64,000 bases of DNA. Source: Pomphorhynchus laevis (lineage: Eukaryota > Acanthocephala > Palaeacanthocephala > Echinorhynchida > Pomphorhynchidae). The stretch spans positions 1-64,000 of the forward strand of contig WNNJ02001832.1 of the NCBI GenBank assembly GCA_012934845.2, read 5' to 3'. The notes beneath the pieces were generated by a model, which ran no database searches, was not told the DNA's origin, and saw nothing but the letters and a program-made list of their open reading frames with translations. Of this stretch, positions 1 to 10,156 are shown one piece after another. A program made the translations under genes and the position numbers. Numbering within the stretch: position 1 is the stretch's first letter; each line of letters opens with the position of its first letter.

Positions 1-28
1 AATATATATAAATATATAGTATTTATAT

Positions 29-68
29 AAATACTATATTTGGTATTATAATACCAAATATAGTATTT
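29..68. repeat. Perfect 40-base AT palindrome
   Basis: Arms 29-46 and 51-68 are exact reverse complements around TATA, so the whole 40-base block is self-complementary. It could extrude as a cruciform. No coding content is seen in 1-1150, which is AT-rich spacer apart from this palindrome and a diverged direct repeat at about 790-895 that recurs at about 1850-1930. Confidence 0.8.
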
Positions 69-1151
69 ATATAATACAAATATAGTATATATATTGTACC
101 TGTGGTTTTGGAGTTCACATTTTCATTAATTGTCAATCTACAAATTACTTTATTGCTCTAATTATGGAAAATTATTAATCAATGAATAAGTTAGACAGCG
201 CTTTACTAGACTAGTTTTTTAAGACTTTAAAAAACCTAGAGATGAAAATATAAAATATACTGAGGAATACACAAAATAGTCAAAACGTAAAATAAATAAA
301 TTTTTGTTCCTTTAGTGTCGGTAGACAATAAGTACAATTCGCTATAACAATGTACTATTAAGAATTATACAAATTATATAATTGAAAATTATAACAACGC
401 ATAATATCAATGTATAACGATGTATAATAATGTATACAAGTAATAGTTCACATTATTGTTAATTTTCAATTTGTGATACAATTTAGTTATAGTATACTTT
501 TAAATTATATAAAATATTGCAATATAAAAATTTTACATCAATAAATATATTCAAAGATTCAGAACTTAAATTGTAAATGTACAATATTTAATGTTGAAAT
601 ATAATAAAATTGTATTTTCAAGCAATGAAATTGCCATTATTGTTAATCAACATAATAGTAATGTTAAATTACTACTTAAAAAAGCTTCTCTTGACCCCTA
701 TATTCCTTCATCTTATTGCTCATACTTGGAATTCCGTACTTGATCACCTGGGATTTTCAACCTTACTCCCTTATTTCAAGTAACTATTGCTCTCAACTAC
801 GTTCAATGATACTAAACGAGTTACTATTGCCTTCAATCTGTTTCGTTTTTGTGGGCTTGCACACTCTGTGTTCATTTGCTACATTAAAAAACTTTCCGTT
901 TTTTAATAGCTTTGAATATTTAATAATCCATCAACATGTGTTTTGTAATTAATTAAAATTTAAGAATGCTTAAATAATTTTGTAATTTAATTTATATAAT
1001 TAATAATAGTTAATTTTTTAATATAACATATTACTATGATAATATTGTTTTAATTCAATAATTATTATATTGTTAAATTACAGAATATTCTTAACAATAT
1101 AAATTCACTGTCTTTCGATTTGCATTTTTAAAATACAAATTTTCATTTTAG

Positions 1152-1217
1152 AAAGTTTAAGAATACAACATTTGAATCAATTACTTCACTTTCAATTTTT
1201 GATTTCGTCTATAACAT
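1152..1217 (+). CDS. Cluster 1 repeat exon 1
   Basis: Acceptor CATTTTAG, donor GTAAGTAGCA. The 66-base phase-2 exon encodes KFKNTTFESITSLSIF and then DFVYN. It matches the family at F2, N4, T5, F7, E8, S9, L13 and I15. Confidence 0.7.
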
Positions 1218-4200
1218 GTAAGTAGCAATTTAAATTACACAATATTGTACTCATTCCCTTTTCTTAATATCAGGGCGTCAGCACCACGAAATAAATTCAA
1301 CAGTGAAATTGTCGCAAATGACAAAGTCTCCGTTTCGAGCTAGTTGGCTCTCATCAGTAGCTTGTACACCCACAACTGGATTGAAGTTGGGAGAAAAGCT
1401 ATACGGTGATTTGAAACAACAAAGGCTCCTTGTTCCCTTGCAAAGACTGGGGTTTGCAACTGCAAATATTTACCCGTCTGCATTAAGCGCTGGACAACCA
1501 AGCGCGTTTTGCTACAAAGATACACACCAGTTGGCTACTGGATAGTACAATATAGCACTACGATGCACTGCTGCTATGCATCACTATCAATAAATTTCCT
1601 CAAATGGAAATTCTATTTTTCGTGGAATTATTTAATATCAGGGCGTTAGCACCACGAAATAAATTCAACAGTGAAATAGTCGCAAATTACAAAGTCACCG
1701 TTTCGAGCTAGTTGGCTCTCATCAGTAGCTTGTACTCCCCACAGCGGGATTGAAGTTGGGAGAAAAGCTATTATATTGGATTAAAGCTATTATATTAGAT
1801 TGAAGTTGGGAGAAAAACTAGATCTAGTCCCTTTTCTATGCTTCGCTTCTAAACGAGTAACTATTGCTTTCAATTTGTATAGCTTTTGTAAACACACAGT
1901 CTGTGTGAATTTGCCACATTAAAAAATCTTTATTTTAAAATTTAAAAGAATTCGCTTTTTTAATTTGAATTTTGCTTTACCTTAACATTTTTTGATTAAA
2001 AACACATGTTAATTTAATCGTTCAGTATTTTTCGTTATTGTTCTCGATAAATAAATGATTTACTACAGATTTTTGAGTTTGACTCAGAAAGTAAAACTCA
2101 AGATTTTAATTATTTGGCACTGATGAATGAAAATGTTTTTACTTTATATAAAAATTATTTTTAGCTTTATTATATCTTTAGAGAGATTATAATATTTATG
2201 TTTAGAAAATTTAAGGATATAATCTTCAAATCAAATTCTTCATTGGCTCTTTCCAGTAGTGCCTCAAATATGTAAGAAACGTGTTTTTATATAAATAGTA
2301 ATTGATTATAAAAATTGCGTATTTTTTAATAAGCCAATTGTTTGTAGATACAGAGAAGTTCTTAGAACGATTTTTTTAAATACGATAATTTCAATGTTTA
2401 GAACGTTTAATGTCACAATCTTTGAATTAAATTCTTCACTGGTGATTTCAAGTAAAGTTACTAAGATGTAAGTAGCAATTAAATATAATTTAACAACACT
2501 TTTGCATGTAACATTGTATTTGTAAAATATTAGTATTTCGATTATATTCGTAAAACCTATGTTTGATTGTTTTAGTTGAAAATGCAATAATTGTAATTTT
2601 TAGAAAGTTTATGTTTACAATCTTTGAATTAAATTCTTCACTGGTGATTTCAAGTAAAGTTACTAAGATGTAAGTAGTAATTAAATTTTGTCTGTGTTAG
2701 TTATGCATTTAAATTATTCTTATTGAAATTAAGGACACAAGTTTGCACTTACAGTAATCTATATATAAGCTAACAAAATTACTTTAAGTTTCGCTATGTG
2801 CTGAATTTAACGGTCGTCATTGTTGCTTTCTAAGATAACTGAATAAAGCACTTCTTTAATAATTAAAAAATAAATTAATTGGTTAATATTATTCGGCACA
2901 TGATTGTTAAAACAGCAAATTGCTTGTAGATTCCAAACAATCCTAACAATTCATTTTAAATTGCCTCAAATTGTACCTTATATAAGATGTAAAAGTTTTT
3001 AGTCGAAGTTTCGTCCAATGATTTAATGAAAGCGTAAAAAATTTAATTTACTATTTTAGACGTTGACGAGCGAGGAAACATAGTTTATTCAATTGTAAAG
3101 TATTAGTGAAAATTATGCATTTAAATTATTCTTATTGAAATTAAGGACAAATTTTACTACGTTTGGATATCATAAGCTGCTCAACAATCGCGTATATTTT
3201 CACAGTCTTCATTCAACTCTTTGTTGCTTTCTAAGATAACTGAATAAAGCATTTCTTTAATAATTAAAAAATAAATTAATTGGTTAATATTATTCGACAC
3301 ATGATTGTTAAAACAGCAAATTGCTTGTAGATTCCAAACAATCCTAACAATTAATTTTATATTTCTAACAATTTCATATACTATTAGAAAATACGATAAT
3401 TGTAATGTTTAGAACGTTCAGGGATACAGTATTTGGAATTAAATTTTCACTTGTCATTTCTAGTAACGTTCCTAGGATGTAAGTAGCATTGAAATTTAAT
3501 TAAAAATTGTTTTTGCCCGCAAAATGCTTTGTTTTAGTAAAATGACTTCAATTATCAAAATTGAAATGGCAAGACGCCTCGCATGCGGTAGAAAATTTAT
3601 TGAATTTTCGATTCCAGTTTGGAATCATCATCAGAAATTGTAGTTAGAATAGTTTAAAAAATTGTTAAACTATTCTAACTACGCTTTCTGATAATGATTC
3701 CAAACTGGAATCGAAAATTCAATAAATTTTCTACCGCATGCGAGGCGTCTTTCAATTTTGATAATTTAAAATTGACCCCGAGCACCTTCCGTTTCAATAA
3801 AATATCTTCATTTTGATTAGTCTTCTTAGGAGCACCTTTAAATCCTAATATAATTCAACAGCATTGCGTTTTTATTTTTGCACTAATGAATATCAGAGCT
3901 TCTGGCATTGAAATTTAGAGCTTCTGTTCTTTCACTTTTAGCTGAGATTCGTTGAACCCGTCTGCTGCTTTTTAAATTAAATTGTTTCCATTAAAAAATT
4001 GGACGAATCAAATCAGCTAACTGAGTCTACGTATTTAATCGTATTTAATCACGTATTTTATCATTTTTATCATATAAAAACGCTCAAGGAACGACGACGA
4101 TCATATAAAAATGATCGAGGAACGACGACGAGCGTTGAAACGCACATCTAACTATCTATCTTTGTAAGAATTATGTTACAAATAATGCTTTTTAAAAACT

Positions 4201-7200
4201 TCTTTGATAAGCTTAACCCGGGATGCGCCTATCACAGACGCCTAGTCCCCAATGTGGCGTTTCGACCTTTGCCTACTAATTGATACAAGGTGGTCTCATA
4301 AGAGTGGCCCTGTAGCTACACAACTTCGACCGTACTTTATTCTTAGTAAACCTCTAAATGTAATTCGCTAAGCTCACGCTGCTCTACCGTTATTAGCCTT
4401 ATATCCTGTACGATTTGCTAAGCAGTGGCTTCACAAGACAGCAATTGAACAGTCGCCCATTAAGTCATCAACGTACTAAATATTTATGTTGGAACAATTG
4501 CTACATGAAAATAAAAGTTGTTGCAGAAAATTCTTTCCAATTAAGAGCGTCACCATTTTGCAAGATAATTTATTTTTTCATATAGCTTCATTAGTGCTCA
4601 GCCATAATCTTTACTTTATATGTCTAATAGGTTTATTGTAATGCAAGTATATGTCAATTTAAAAGCCATATTTCCTCTTCGATTTTGTTTTATTAAATTT
4701 AATAAATGTACTTTATAATTATAACTTGTTTTAAATCACGAAGGCGTAATTCATATCGCAATTGACATCTTTTGTTTAGTCGTCAAACCCATCATCTTAT
4801 TTTAAGTCTTTTAAGTCATTATCTAATGGAGAAATAAAAATTGTCTAATTGTATAATTGTACAGTTTTATAATTTAAATATTATATAATTTAAAAATTAT
4901 ATTTTGTAACATTAAAATTAAATAAAACGTTTTTGTGAATGATAAAATAATTTTAAGGTGCTGTTATTGCTCTACTTTATTTTTGTAATAACAATTATTT
5001 GCTGATTAGAGCGTTTCACGATATTACTGTTAAATCAAACTCCTTTATGAATATTTCCGGAAATGTTACAATATTGTAAGTATCTATTAATAATCCTTTT
5101 TATATATTTTTTGTTTTGTAGTGGTTTTCTATTGCAAATTTTCTATTTTATCTAAACTTCCCAGGAAATTTAGATCATTTGAACATCGATATAATTTAAT
5201 ATAAAAATAATATTCTATAATATGAACAAAATGTGATAACGTAATTATAGTCTAATAATGTGGATCTGTCTTAAATTATACATTAATTAATAATACATTA
5301 TGCGTATGAGAAACGTATTTTAATTCACTATACATATGCTCTTTTACATTTTTAAAAATTATTTATTTGTGTTTAGGGAATTTTACAATACCACCTTTAC
5401 ATCAAACTCTTTTCTATATATTTCTGGAAATATTAAGTTGTTGTAAGTATGCGCTAATTTTAATTATCCATTTTTGTCTGCCTATTTATGAAAACAAAAC
5501 TATTTTGCTTGTATATCAAAAATATTATTTTCGTTACAAAGATAAAATAAATTGTGTATAATAACATAAATTAATAATTTATTTAAGCTATTTATTTCTA
5601 TGCTGTACAGCATAGTTCAATGCTGAACATTGAATGTTCAATGCTGAACAGCATATTTCAATGACTGTTCAATGCTGAACGGCATTGAATGTTCAATGCT
5701 AAACAGCATAGTTCAAGATGCGCTAAGAAGAGCTCACGTACCGAGCTTCCTTGAATCTCCTGGTTTAACTCGCTCCGACGAAAAACGACCGGATGGCGGC
5801 ACAGTGACCCCGTGGGAACGTGGGCGTTTGGCATGCCTTGACGTGATGTGTGTAGATCAACTGCCTCTAAGCCATTTATCCACGGCGTTGTCAGGATCAG
5901 GTGCCGTAGCCACAGAAGCTGAGGAAGGAAAGAAGAAAAAGTGCGAGGCCATCACATACAGTGGCATGGAGTTCATACGGATATGTATTGAAATTCTCGG
6001 CGCCTTGGGTAGATGGGCTACCGTTTTTTTGACGAGCTTGATAAGCGTCTCCACCGTCACTTCGACGAGGCCCGTGCAAAGGTGTTTTTACTCCAGAGGA
6101 TCAGCCTGGTCGTACAAACGACAACTCTGTTTCTATGTTGAGACGACATACAGAGATACTGATAACTTTTAACTATAAAATTATTAACTTTAAAAAACCT
6201 ATATGTTTTGAACATATTCTTTTATTTCTTTTTATTGATTTGTGAATTTAAAGAAACAATAAATTAGTTTTATTCCAAAAGTTACAATATTTCGATAACT
6301 ACTGTTATCATCTTCAGGAAATTACAAACAGTTTATTCAAACACAAAAGCATTAAGTTTGCTATTTATACAAAATACTCAAAATTAGTAAAAAAAGAAAC
6401 AAGCAAAACAAAAAATAATTAGCGCAAATATAATTTTTTTATTGTGAACTATCTCTGAGAATACAAAAGACTTTATTTATTATTAGATATATAGACCGTA
6501 CTCAAATGAGTACAGTCAAAATATCTAATAATAAATCAAGTCTTTTGTATTCTTTGGAATGGTTCGCAATTAAAAAGTTACATTTGACCCGAAAGCTATT
6601 CATAAATATCATTACAAGAAAAATGGCATTAGTATAACACAACAAAAACAAAACAAAGAAAATAAATAAAATACAAAAACTTAAAAATAAATGAAGAACT
6701 GTCTAAAATAAAAAAATAATAATAAATAATTAAAGCATCTTTGAATTCGTCTTCTATTCCTAAACCGTTCGATCTTCTGTATGTATCTATTAATGGGGTG
6801 TTATCTACTCTTTTAAGAACTGAATATTCCCAGCTAGACCCAATTTAAACCACAAGCTAATCTGTCTTATTAATGCTCTTTTTTTGCGCTCTTATTGCTC
6901 CTTTTTTCACGACCTTATTTAATAATTGCACTCACAGTAACATGCTCTCTTATTCATGGAAGACAACTATCGTTCGTTCTCTTTTTAATAAATCGTTCCT
7001 TGATACTAGTACTCCAAACTTCTCGAACGTATCATATATCTCGAGTCAATTCTTATCTTGCCCCCTTAAACTTATATACACCTTTACATCACAAGAGTTA
7101 AAAACCATTCCACCAAAACTACATGTCATTAAATTTTTAAGTAAACTGCTACTTGCCTGCGATCGCCGAATTAACAGTGATGTCATCTCTCTCAAGCTTT

Positions 7201-9547
7201 AAACAGTCTTTGATATAGTTAAGCGCTCACTCTTTCTATCTTGTTTTCGTCGTCGCTACGGATTCTCTTGTAACACTATTGCTTGGCCGCATTCTTTTCA
7301 CTCTTCTTGTTAGTGAATAATCGCACATAACTAAACATTTTGGATTTCACATCATGCAATATAGAGATGGCATACTTCTATATTCTCATTCTCACTCCTC
7401 CAATATCGGTGGTCATACCTTGTGCTCCACGAAATGCTTAATCGCAGTTTTTAATTATCTTAATTCAATTCATATTATAACCAACTACGAAAAATCTAGC
7501 GTCTTATGGCTGACTTTCTGTTATCGTGTTATTTCTTTCTTCTCTGTACTTTTTGATGGTAAACCTGTCCTCATTGTTGATCATTTAAAATTTCTTGGCA
7601 TTTCTTTTGATAACAATCTTTCTCTTTTACTCTTTGTTTGCAAAAAGGTTTGTTTCTGCTATTTTCTTCTCTGTAACCTTCGGCGTATTCGTAGAATTGT
7701 TGATCCGCACATATGTGAACAACTTATTTCTTCACTTCTCTTCACGCAACTAGACTATTGTCTCAATTTACTAGTCAACTTAACCAAATCTTTACTAAGT
7801 TATCTTCAATTCGTTATCCACACAGCTGCTCGTCTATTATTAGACCTCCGACGCTGTGATCGTATTTCTAGCTATATTTTGATTCTCAAAAATGCCTAGC
7901 ACTTATCAACGTGTCACTATGCGCTTACTATTCCTTCTTTTCGTTTTTATGCATCCGACTAAACATCCTATCTTAAATTTCCTTCCTACGACTCAGTTCG
8001 TATATCTTCTCTAACTCGACGATCAAGTCACACAGTTCTCTTAGCCGTTACTAGATATTGCACTAATTATGGCCTCCGCGCATACCATGTTTATGGCCAC
8101 TAGGATGAAACTGGCTTCCCGTTGAAATTCGCTACTCTTCACGTTTGCGCCTTTTAGCAGCTCATTTTAATCCAGCTAAGCTTAAAAATTTAAAGTAATC
8201 TGGCAATTTGTTATCATAATTAGTATTATTAGTATTATCAGAAATGTTATCATATATAAACTTATAAATAATAAAGTATATAAACTTCTTATAGGGTCCA
8301 ATAATTTTTCTTGTAATGTTATTACTTTCGTGGTAAGATTTATTACCCATTCAAGAAAATTACGCTTAATTATACTAATTATAATAATATAATTTCCATT
8401 TTTAAAGATAAGTTTGTAGAGCAAATAATTCTGGTTCAAATAACTACATTGCCGATACAATAAACTATTTTTAGGAATTTAAGAATTCAAAGAGGTTACC
8501 TCAGGTAATATTCCTCATATTTTGTAAAAGCTTTTGTTTGGTAAATTTCATCAAACAAATCTTACCACAAAAGTAATAAACAAATATTGGAGCCCCTAAA
8601 CAGAAAAAATATTATGAATTTTATACATAAATGAAAAATGGAATTCTATATTTTAAGTTTAGATCAAACTAAATATTTATGGAAATATTTATTTGTTCTA
8701 AGTATCTGCTCATTTTAATTAACTGTTTTTTGCCTATTTCAATATTGAACACAAAATTCATTTTAATTGAATATCAAAAATATAATTTTTATAATAAATA
8801 AAACAATATCATCAATTAATTGTGTAAATAATCTATTTATATTGACAATATTAATAAATAACCTTAAAAATACGTTGTTTGTATATTAAATATAATTATT
8901 TGAAAAGAAATAATTTATTTGCCAATTCCTAAATAAGAATAGAATATGTTTGAATATTTTTTGGAAAATTTTTTTATTTTAGTAAATATCTATTGCAGTA
9001 AAAAATAATTTTTGATTGCGAGGCGTAATTCACAGAATATTTCAATTTATCGTAAATATTCACATAAAACACACTAACTTTTATTTAATAATTTTATTTT
9101 TTTTAATTTTTTTTATAGAAAAGTTAATTTACAGAAATTAGGTTCCCGTAAACGGGCCTATAAATGAGATTTATTGTCAGGAAAGATTGGATGTCTTCTA
9201 CTTGATCGCGGCATTCGCAGACATAGTGAAGAAGCACGTGCAATCGAGAAGCTAATCTTGCGTTTAAGTAAATATCTATCTTTTTTAGTAAATATCTATT
9301 GCAGTAAAAAATAATTTTTGATTGCGAGGCGTAATTCACAGAATATTTCAATTTATCGTAAATATCCACATAATAAGCACCAACGTTTTACCTAATAATG
9401 TTATGCAATAATATAATTTTTTGAATCAAGTCATTGTAATAACATCAATTTTATATAATTATATTATAATTTAATGTTTAGAAAGTTAATAAATACAACA
9501 TTTGAATCAAACTCTTCACGTGTTATTACTGGTACCGTATCTAAAAT
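1152..9547 (+). CDS. Repeat-exon cluster 1: eight 66-base exons of a solenoid-repeat gene (partial, ends not found)
   Basis: Eight segments (1152-1217, 2206-2271, 2402-2467, 2604-2669, 3413-3478, 5010-5075, 5377-5442, 9482-9547) are each exactly 66 bases. Each follows a T-rich TTTAG (TTAG at 5010) acceptor and precedes GTAAG. Read with one base completing the split codon, 21 codons and two trailing bases, all eight are open and encode the same 22-residue repeat. Exons 2402 and 2604 are nearly identical in their second halves, and their introns are similar too, so the array grew by exon-intron duplication. Introns carry PLE ends (1.27-1.8 kb), a foldback (3.55-3.77 kb) and LINE pieces. No start, signal peptide or stop exon was found for this cluster, so it is probably the middle of a gene whose 5' part lies before the window. 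Function is unknown. The pattern of short hydrophobic strands and NxS/NxT sequons suggests an extracellular beta-solenoid or leucine-rich-like protein; this is inference. Confidence 0.7.
1331..1360 (-). ncRNA. Hammerhead-like core 1
   Basis: Minus strand reads CTA-CTGATGA-GAGC-loop-GCTC-GAAACG. The core and stem II are intact. I could not find a convincing UH cleavage site followed by a stem I partner, so activity is doubtful. Confidence 0.5.
1699..1728 (-). ncRNA. Hammerhead-like core 2
   Basis: Same 30-base core as at 1331-1360, in the second tandem copy of the element end. Same reservation about stem I and the cleavage site. Confidence 0.5.
2206..2271 (+). CDS. Cluster 1 repeat exon 2
   Basis: Acceptor ATGTTTAG, donor GTAAGA. 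Open for 21 codons in phase: KFKDIIFKSNSSLALSSS, then ASN. It keeps F2, F7, S9, N10, S11-S12 and L13. Confidence 0.7.
2402..2467 (+). CDS. Cluster 1 repeat exon 3
   Basis: Acceptor ATGTTTAG, donor GTAAGTAGCA. Encodes TFNVTIFELNSSLVISSKV, then TK. The intron to the next exon is only 136 bases. Confidence 0.75.
2604..2669 (+). CDS. Cluster 1 repeat exon 4
   Basis: Acceptor AATTTTTAG, donor GTAAGTAGTA. Encodes KFMFTIFELNSSLVISSKV, then TK. From codon 6 onward it is identical to the exon at 2402, so it arose by recent local duplication. Confidence 0.75.
2972..3095. repeat. Dispersed repeat, copy A of a ~125-base unit
   Basis: This segment (TTGTACCTTATATAAGATG through TAGTTTATTCAA) recurs almost unchanged at 11272-11395. 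There it leads directly into a hammerhead-like PLE end, so both copies are probably PLE terminal sequence. Near-identical ~100-base blocks also occur inside the intron around 2820-2950 and 3220-3350. Confidence 0.6.
3413..3478 (+). CDS. Cluster 1 repeat exon 5
   Basis: Acceptor ATGTTTAG, donor GTAAGTAGCA. Encodes TFRDTVFGIKFSLVISSNV, then PR. The family N10 is a lysine here. A foldback element begins about 70 bases downstream. Confidence 0.7.
3550..3772. mobile_element. Foldback of two inverted PLE ends
   Basis: Arms of about 107 bases (3550-3657 and 3666-3772) are near-perfect inverted repeats around a short A-rich centre. Each arm holds a hammerhead-like stretch: the left arm on the minus strand has CTGATGA, a 6-bp stem and GAAA, and the right arm on the plus strand has the same with CTGATAA. 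Both flanks carry the PLE-like tail (ATTGACCCCGAGC on the right). This is an inverted dimer of one PLE terminus, not a classical DNA transposon: no transposase or target duplication was seen. Confidence 0.65.
4070..4133. repeat. 33-base tandem duplication
   Basis: TCATATAAAAA plus five variable bases, then (A/G)AGGAACGACGACGA, occurs twice in tandem. A less AT-rich block (about 4210-4480) follows with no open frame and no family I recognise; it may be a decayed element fragment. Confidence 0.5.
5010..5075 (+). CDS. Cluster 1 repeat exon 6
   Basis: Acceptor GCTGATTAG, donor GTAAGTATCT. Encodes AFHDITVKSNSFMNISGNV, then TI. It belongs to the GTAAGTAT donor subgroup, like the exons of gene 2. 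Confidence 0.7.
5377..5442 (+). CDS. Cluster 1 repeat exon 7
   Basis: Acceptor TTGTGTTTAG, donor GTAAGTATGC. Encodes EFYNTTFTSNSFLYISGN, then IKL. Its first base is G rather than A, still giving a hydrophobic split codon (ATG or TTG). Confidence 0.7.
5599..5715. repeat. Short tandem and palindromic TTCAATGCTGAACAGCAT repeats
   Basis: About six imperfect copies of an 18-20 base unit built on GTTCAATGCTGAACAGCAT. Units are self-complementary in part (TGCTGTACAGCA). The array abuts the LINE fragment that follows and supplies the first codons of its open frame. Confidence 0.7.
5700..6172 (+). pseudogene. C-terminal domain fragment of a LINE-type retroelement
   Basis: The frame from about 5700 encodes an IVQDALRRAHVPSFLE segment, then LTRSDEKRPDGGTVTPWERG, a D-x-x-C-V-D stretch and an A-T-E-A-E-E-G-K-K-K-K segment. 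From memory this resembles a conserved block (RPDG..W..G....D.TCVD.LA.S...AG.AA..AE..K..KY) downstream of reverse transcriptase in LINE-like elements of marine invertebrates; the spaced acidic residues look nuclease-like, which I infer. It is GC-richer than its surroundings, lacks any RT, and opens in repeat DNA, so it is a fragment rather than a host gene. Confidence 0.6.
6225..6330 (-). mobile_element. PLE 3' end fragment
   Basis: The minus strand carries CTGAAGA, one extra base, a 6-bp stem (GATAAC/GTTATC) and GAAATATT, the same arrangement seen in the foldbacks at 31.3 and 3.6 kb. No coding part is attached. Confidence 0.5.
6435..6615. mobile_element. Foldback of PLE ends (GAGAATACAAAAGAC type)
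   Basis: Inverted arms meet near 6508. The right flank AAAAAGTTACATTTGACCCGAAAGC matches the right flank of the 32.0-32.2 kb foldback, so the two are the same element type. A degenerate stem-GAAA-like motif is present at the centre. Confidence 0.6.
6860..8165 (+). mobile_element. Decayed CR1/L2-like LINE, 3' half of reverse transcriptase
   Basis: The 7354-7899 frame has a DGILLYSHS remnant of the YADD region, then VDHLKFLGISFDNNLSLL, LRRIRRIVDPHICEQLISSL, LDYCLNLL and AARLLLDLRRCDRISS. These are the thumb and post-RT motifs of CR1-like LINEs. Further on, about 8101-8167 in another frame gives WLPVEIRYSSRLRLLAAHF, the next conserved motif. ORF1, endonuclease and most of the palm are missing or unreadable. 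It lies in an intron of repeat-exon cluster 1, sense to it. Confidence 0.7.
8640..8830 (+). pseudogene. Decayed copy of the 5.37-5.58 kb exon-intron segment
   Basis: The intron-like part (GCTCATTTTAATTAACTG through CAAAAATATAATTTTTAT) aligns with the intron after exon 5377. The exon itself is shortened and lacks GTAAGT (TTCTAAGT). It is a dead duplicate of repeat exon 7. Confidence 0.55.
8982..9372. repeat. ~83-base direct repeats flanking a LINE fragment
   Basis: The block AGTAAATATCTATTGCAGTA through TTATCGTAAATAT occurs at 8982-9064 and again at 9287-9369. The 220 bases between include a minus-strand LINE piece. The arrangement suggests insertion into, or duplication of, this intronic sequence. 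Confidence 0.65.
9124..9285 (-). pseudogene. LINE C-terminal fragment (Cys-rich)
   Basis: The minus-strand frame reads NARLASRLHVLLHYVCECRD and then QVEDIQSFLTINLIYR. This resembles the C-terminal C.C...vEdi.HFL..C..y...R motif of LINE ORF2 proteins. The ends of the open frame run into the flanking direct repeats. Confidence 0.4.
9482..9547 (+). CDS. Cluster 1 repeat exon 8
   Basis: Acceptor ATGTTTAG, donor GTAAGTAGCA. Encodes KLINTTFESNSSRVITGTV, then SK. This is the last exon of this cluster that I can find; no terminal exon is evident in 9.6-16 kb. Confidence 0.7.
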
Positions 9548-10112
9548 GTAAGTAGCAATGAATATTTAAATTAAGCATTCATTTAAAGAAAAATATTTAT
9601 CTCGATTTAGTAAACATATGTATTCTTTTAATCTCAAATGACTTTTATTTTTTTGAGGGCAAAATTCAAAGCAAAAAGTTCTTTCAAATATAGCTTTTCA
9701 TTTTAAATTGTATTGTTTTTAAGGAGATATTTATAAACGTGTACTTTTAATTTTGGATGAAAACTGCATAGTCTTAATTGTGCGAATGTTGTAGTATTTT
9801 ATGTCTGAATATAAACTCTAATGACATAATTTTAATATTTCCAATTGCTTAATATTGTTAGAATTATTTAAATTTTAAAATACAATAGTATTTTGTTTGT
9901 GTGAAACGAGTAAATTTCAAAATCAATTTTCAGTCTACTAATTTGCCTACAAATTATTTGTTAATTTGCAGAGAAAATATGTTGAATATTAGAATGGTTC
10001 ATTAATGGCGGAGATAGTATGATGGAGGGACCTGGTTTAGAAGTTTAACAAAGAACAACAAGAAACGCAGTTGTGGTTAGAAACACAGACCATTAGTATT
10101 TGGTACACAGAT

Positions 10113-10156
10113 ACTAATGGTAATACTAATACACAGACATTAGTATTACCATTAGT
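10113..10156. repeat. Perfect 18-bp inverted repeat, 8-base loop
   Basis: Arms 10113-10130 and 10139-10156 are exact reverse complements. Flanking copies of ACACAGACCATTAGT suggest the hairpin grew from a short duplicated motif. Confidence 0.8.

Larger units (their letters stand above)
1265..1830 (-). mobile_element. Two tandem 3'/pLTR fragments of a Penelope-like element with hammerhead-like cores
   Basis: A segment starting ATCAGGGCG..AGCACCACG at about 1270 is repeated at about 1638 with a few differences. Each copy contains, on the minus strand, a canonical hammerhead-like core: CTGATGA, a 4-bp stem (GAGC/GCTC) with a 6-base loop, then GAAAC. Hammerhead motifs are known from PLE terminal repeats. 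Open frames across 1303-1545 on both strands look like chance frames in this non-coding terminus. The element sits in the first intron of exon cluster 1. Confidence 0.6.

Noticed and set aside
1303-1545. 80-codon open frame (MKLSQMTKSPFRASWLSS..) as a gene
   Set aside because: It lies across the non-coding hammerhead-bearing end of a PLE, a second copy of the region breaks the frame, and an antisense frame overlaps it.
5672-6172. 166-codon frame as a host gene
   Set aside because: Its core matches a conserved block of LINE-type elements and its start is in a short tandem repeat.
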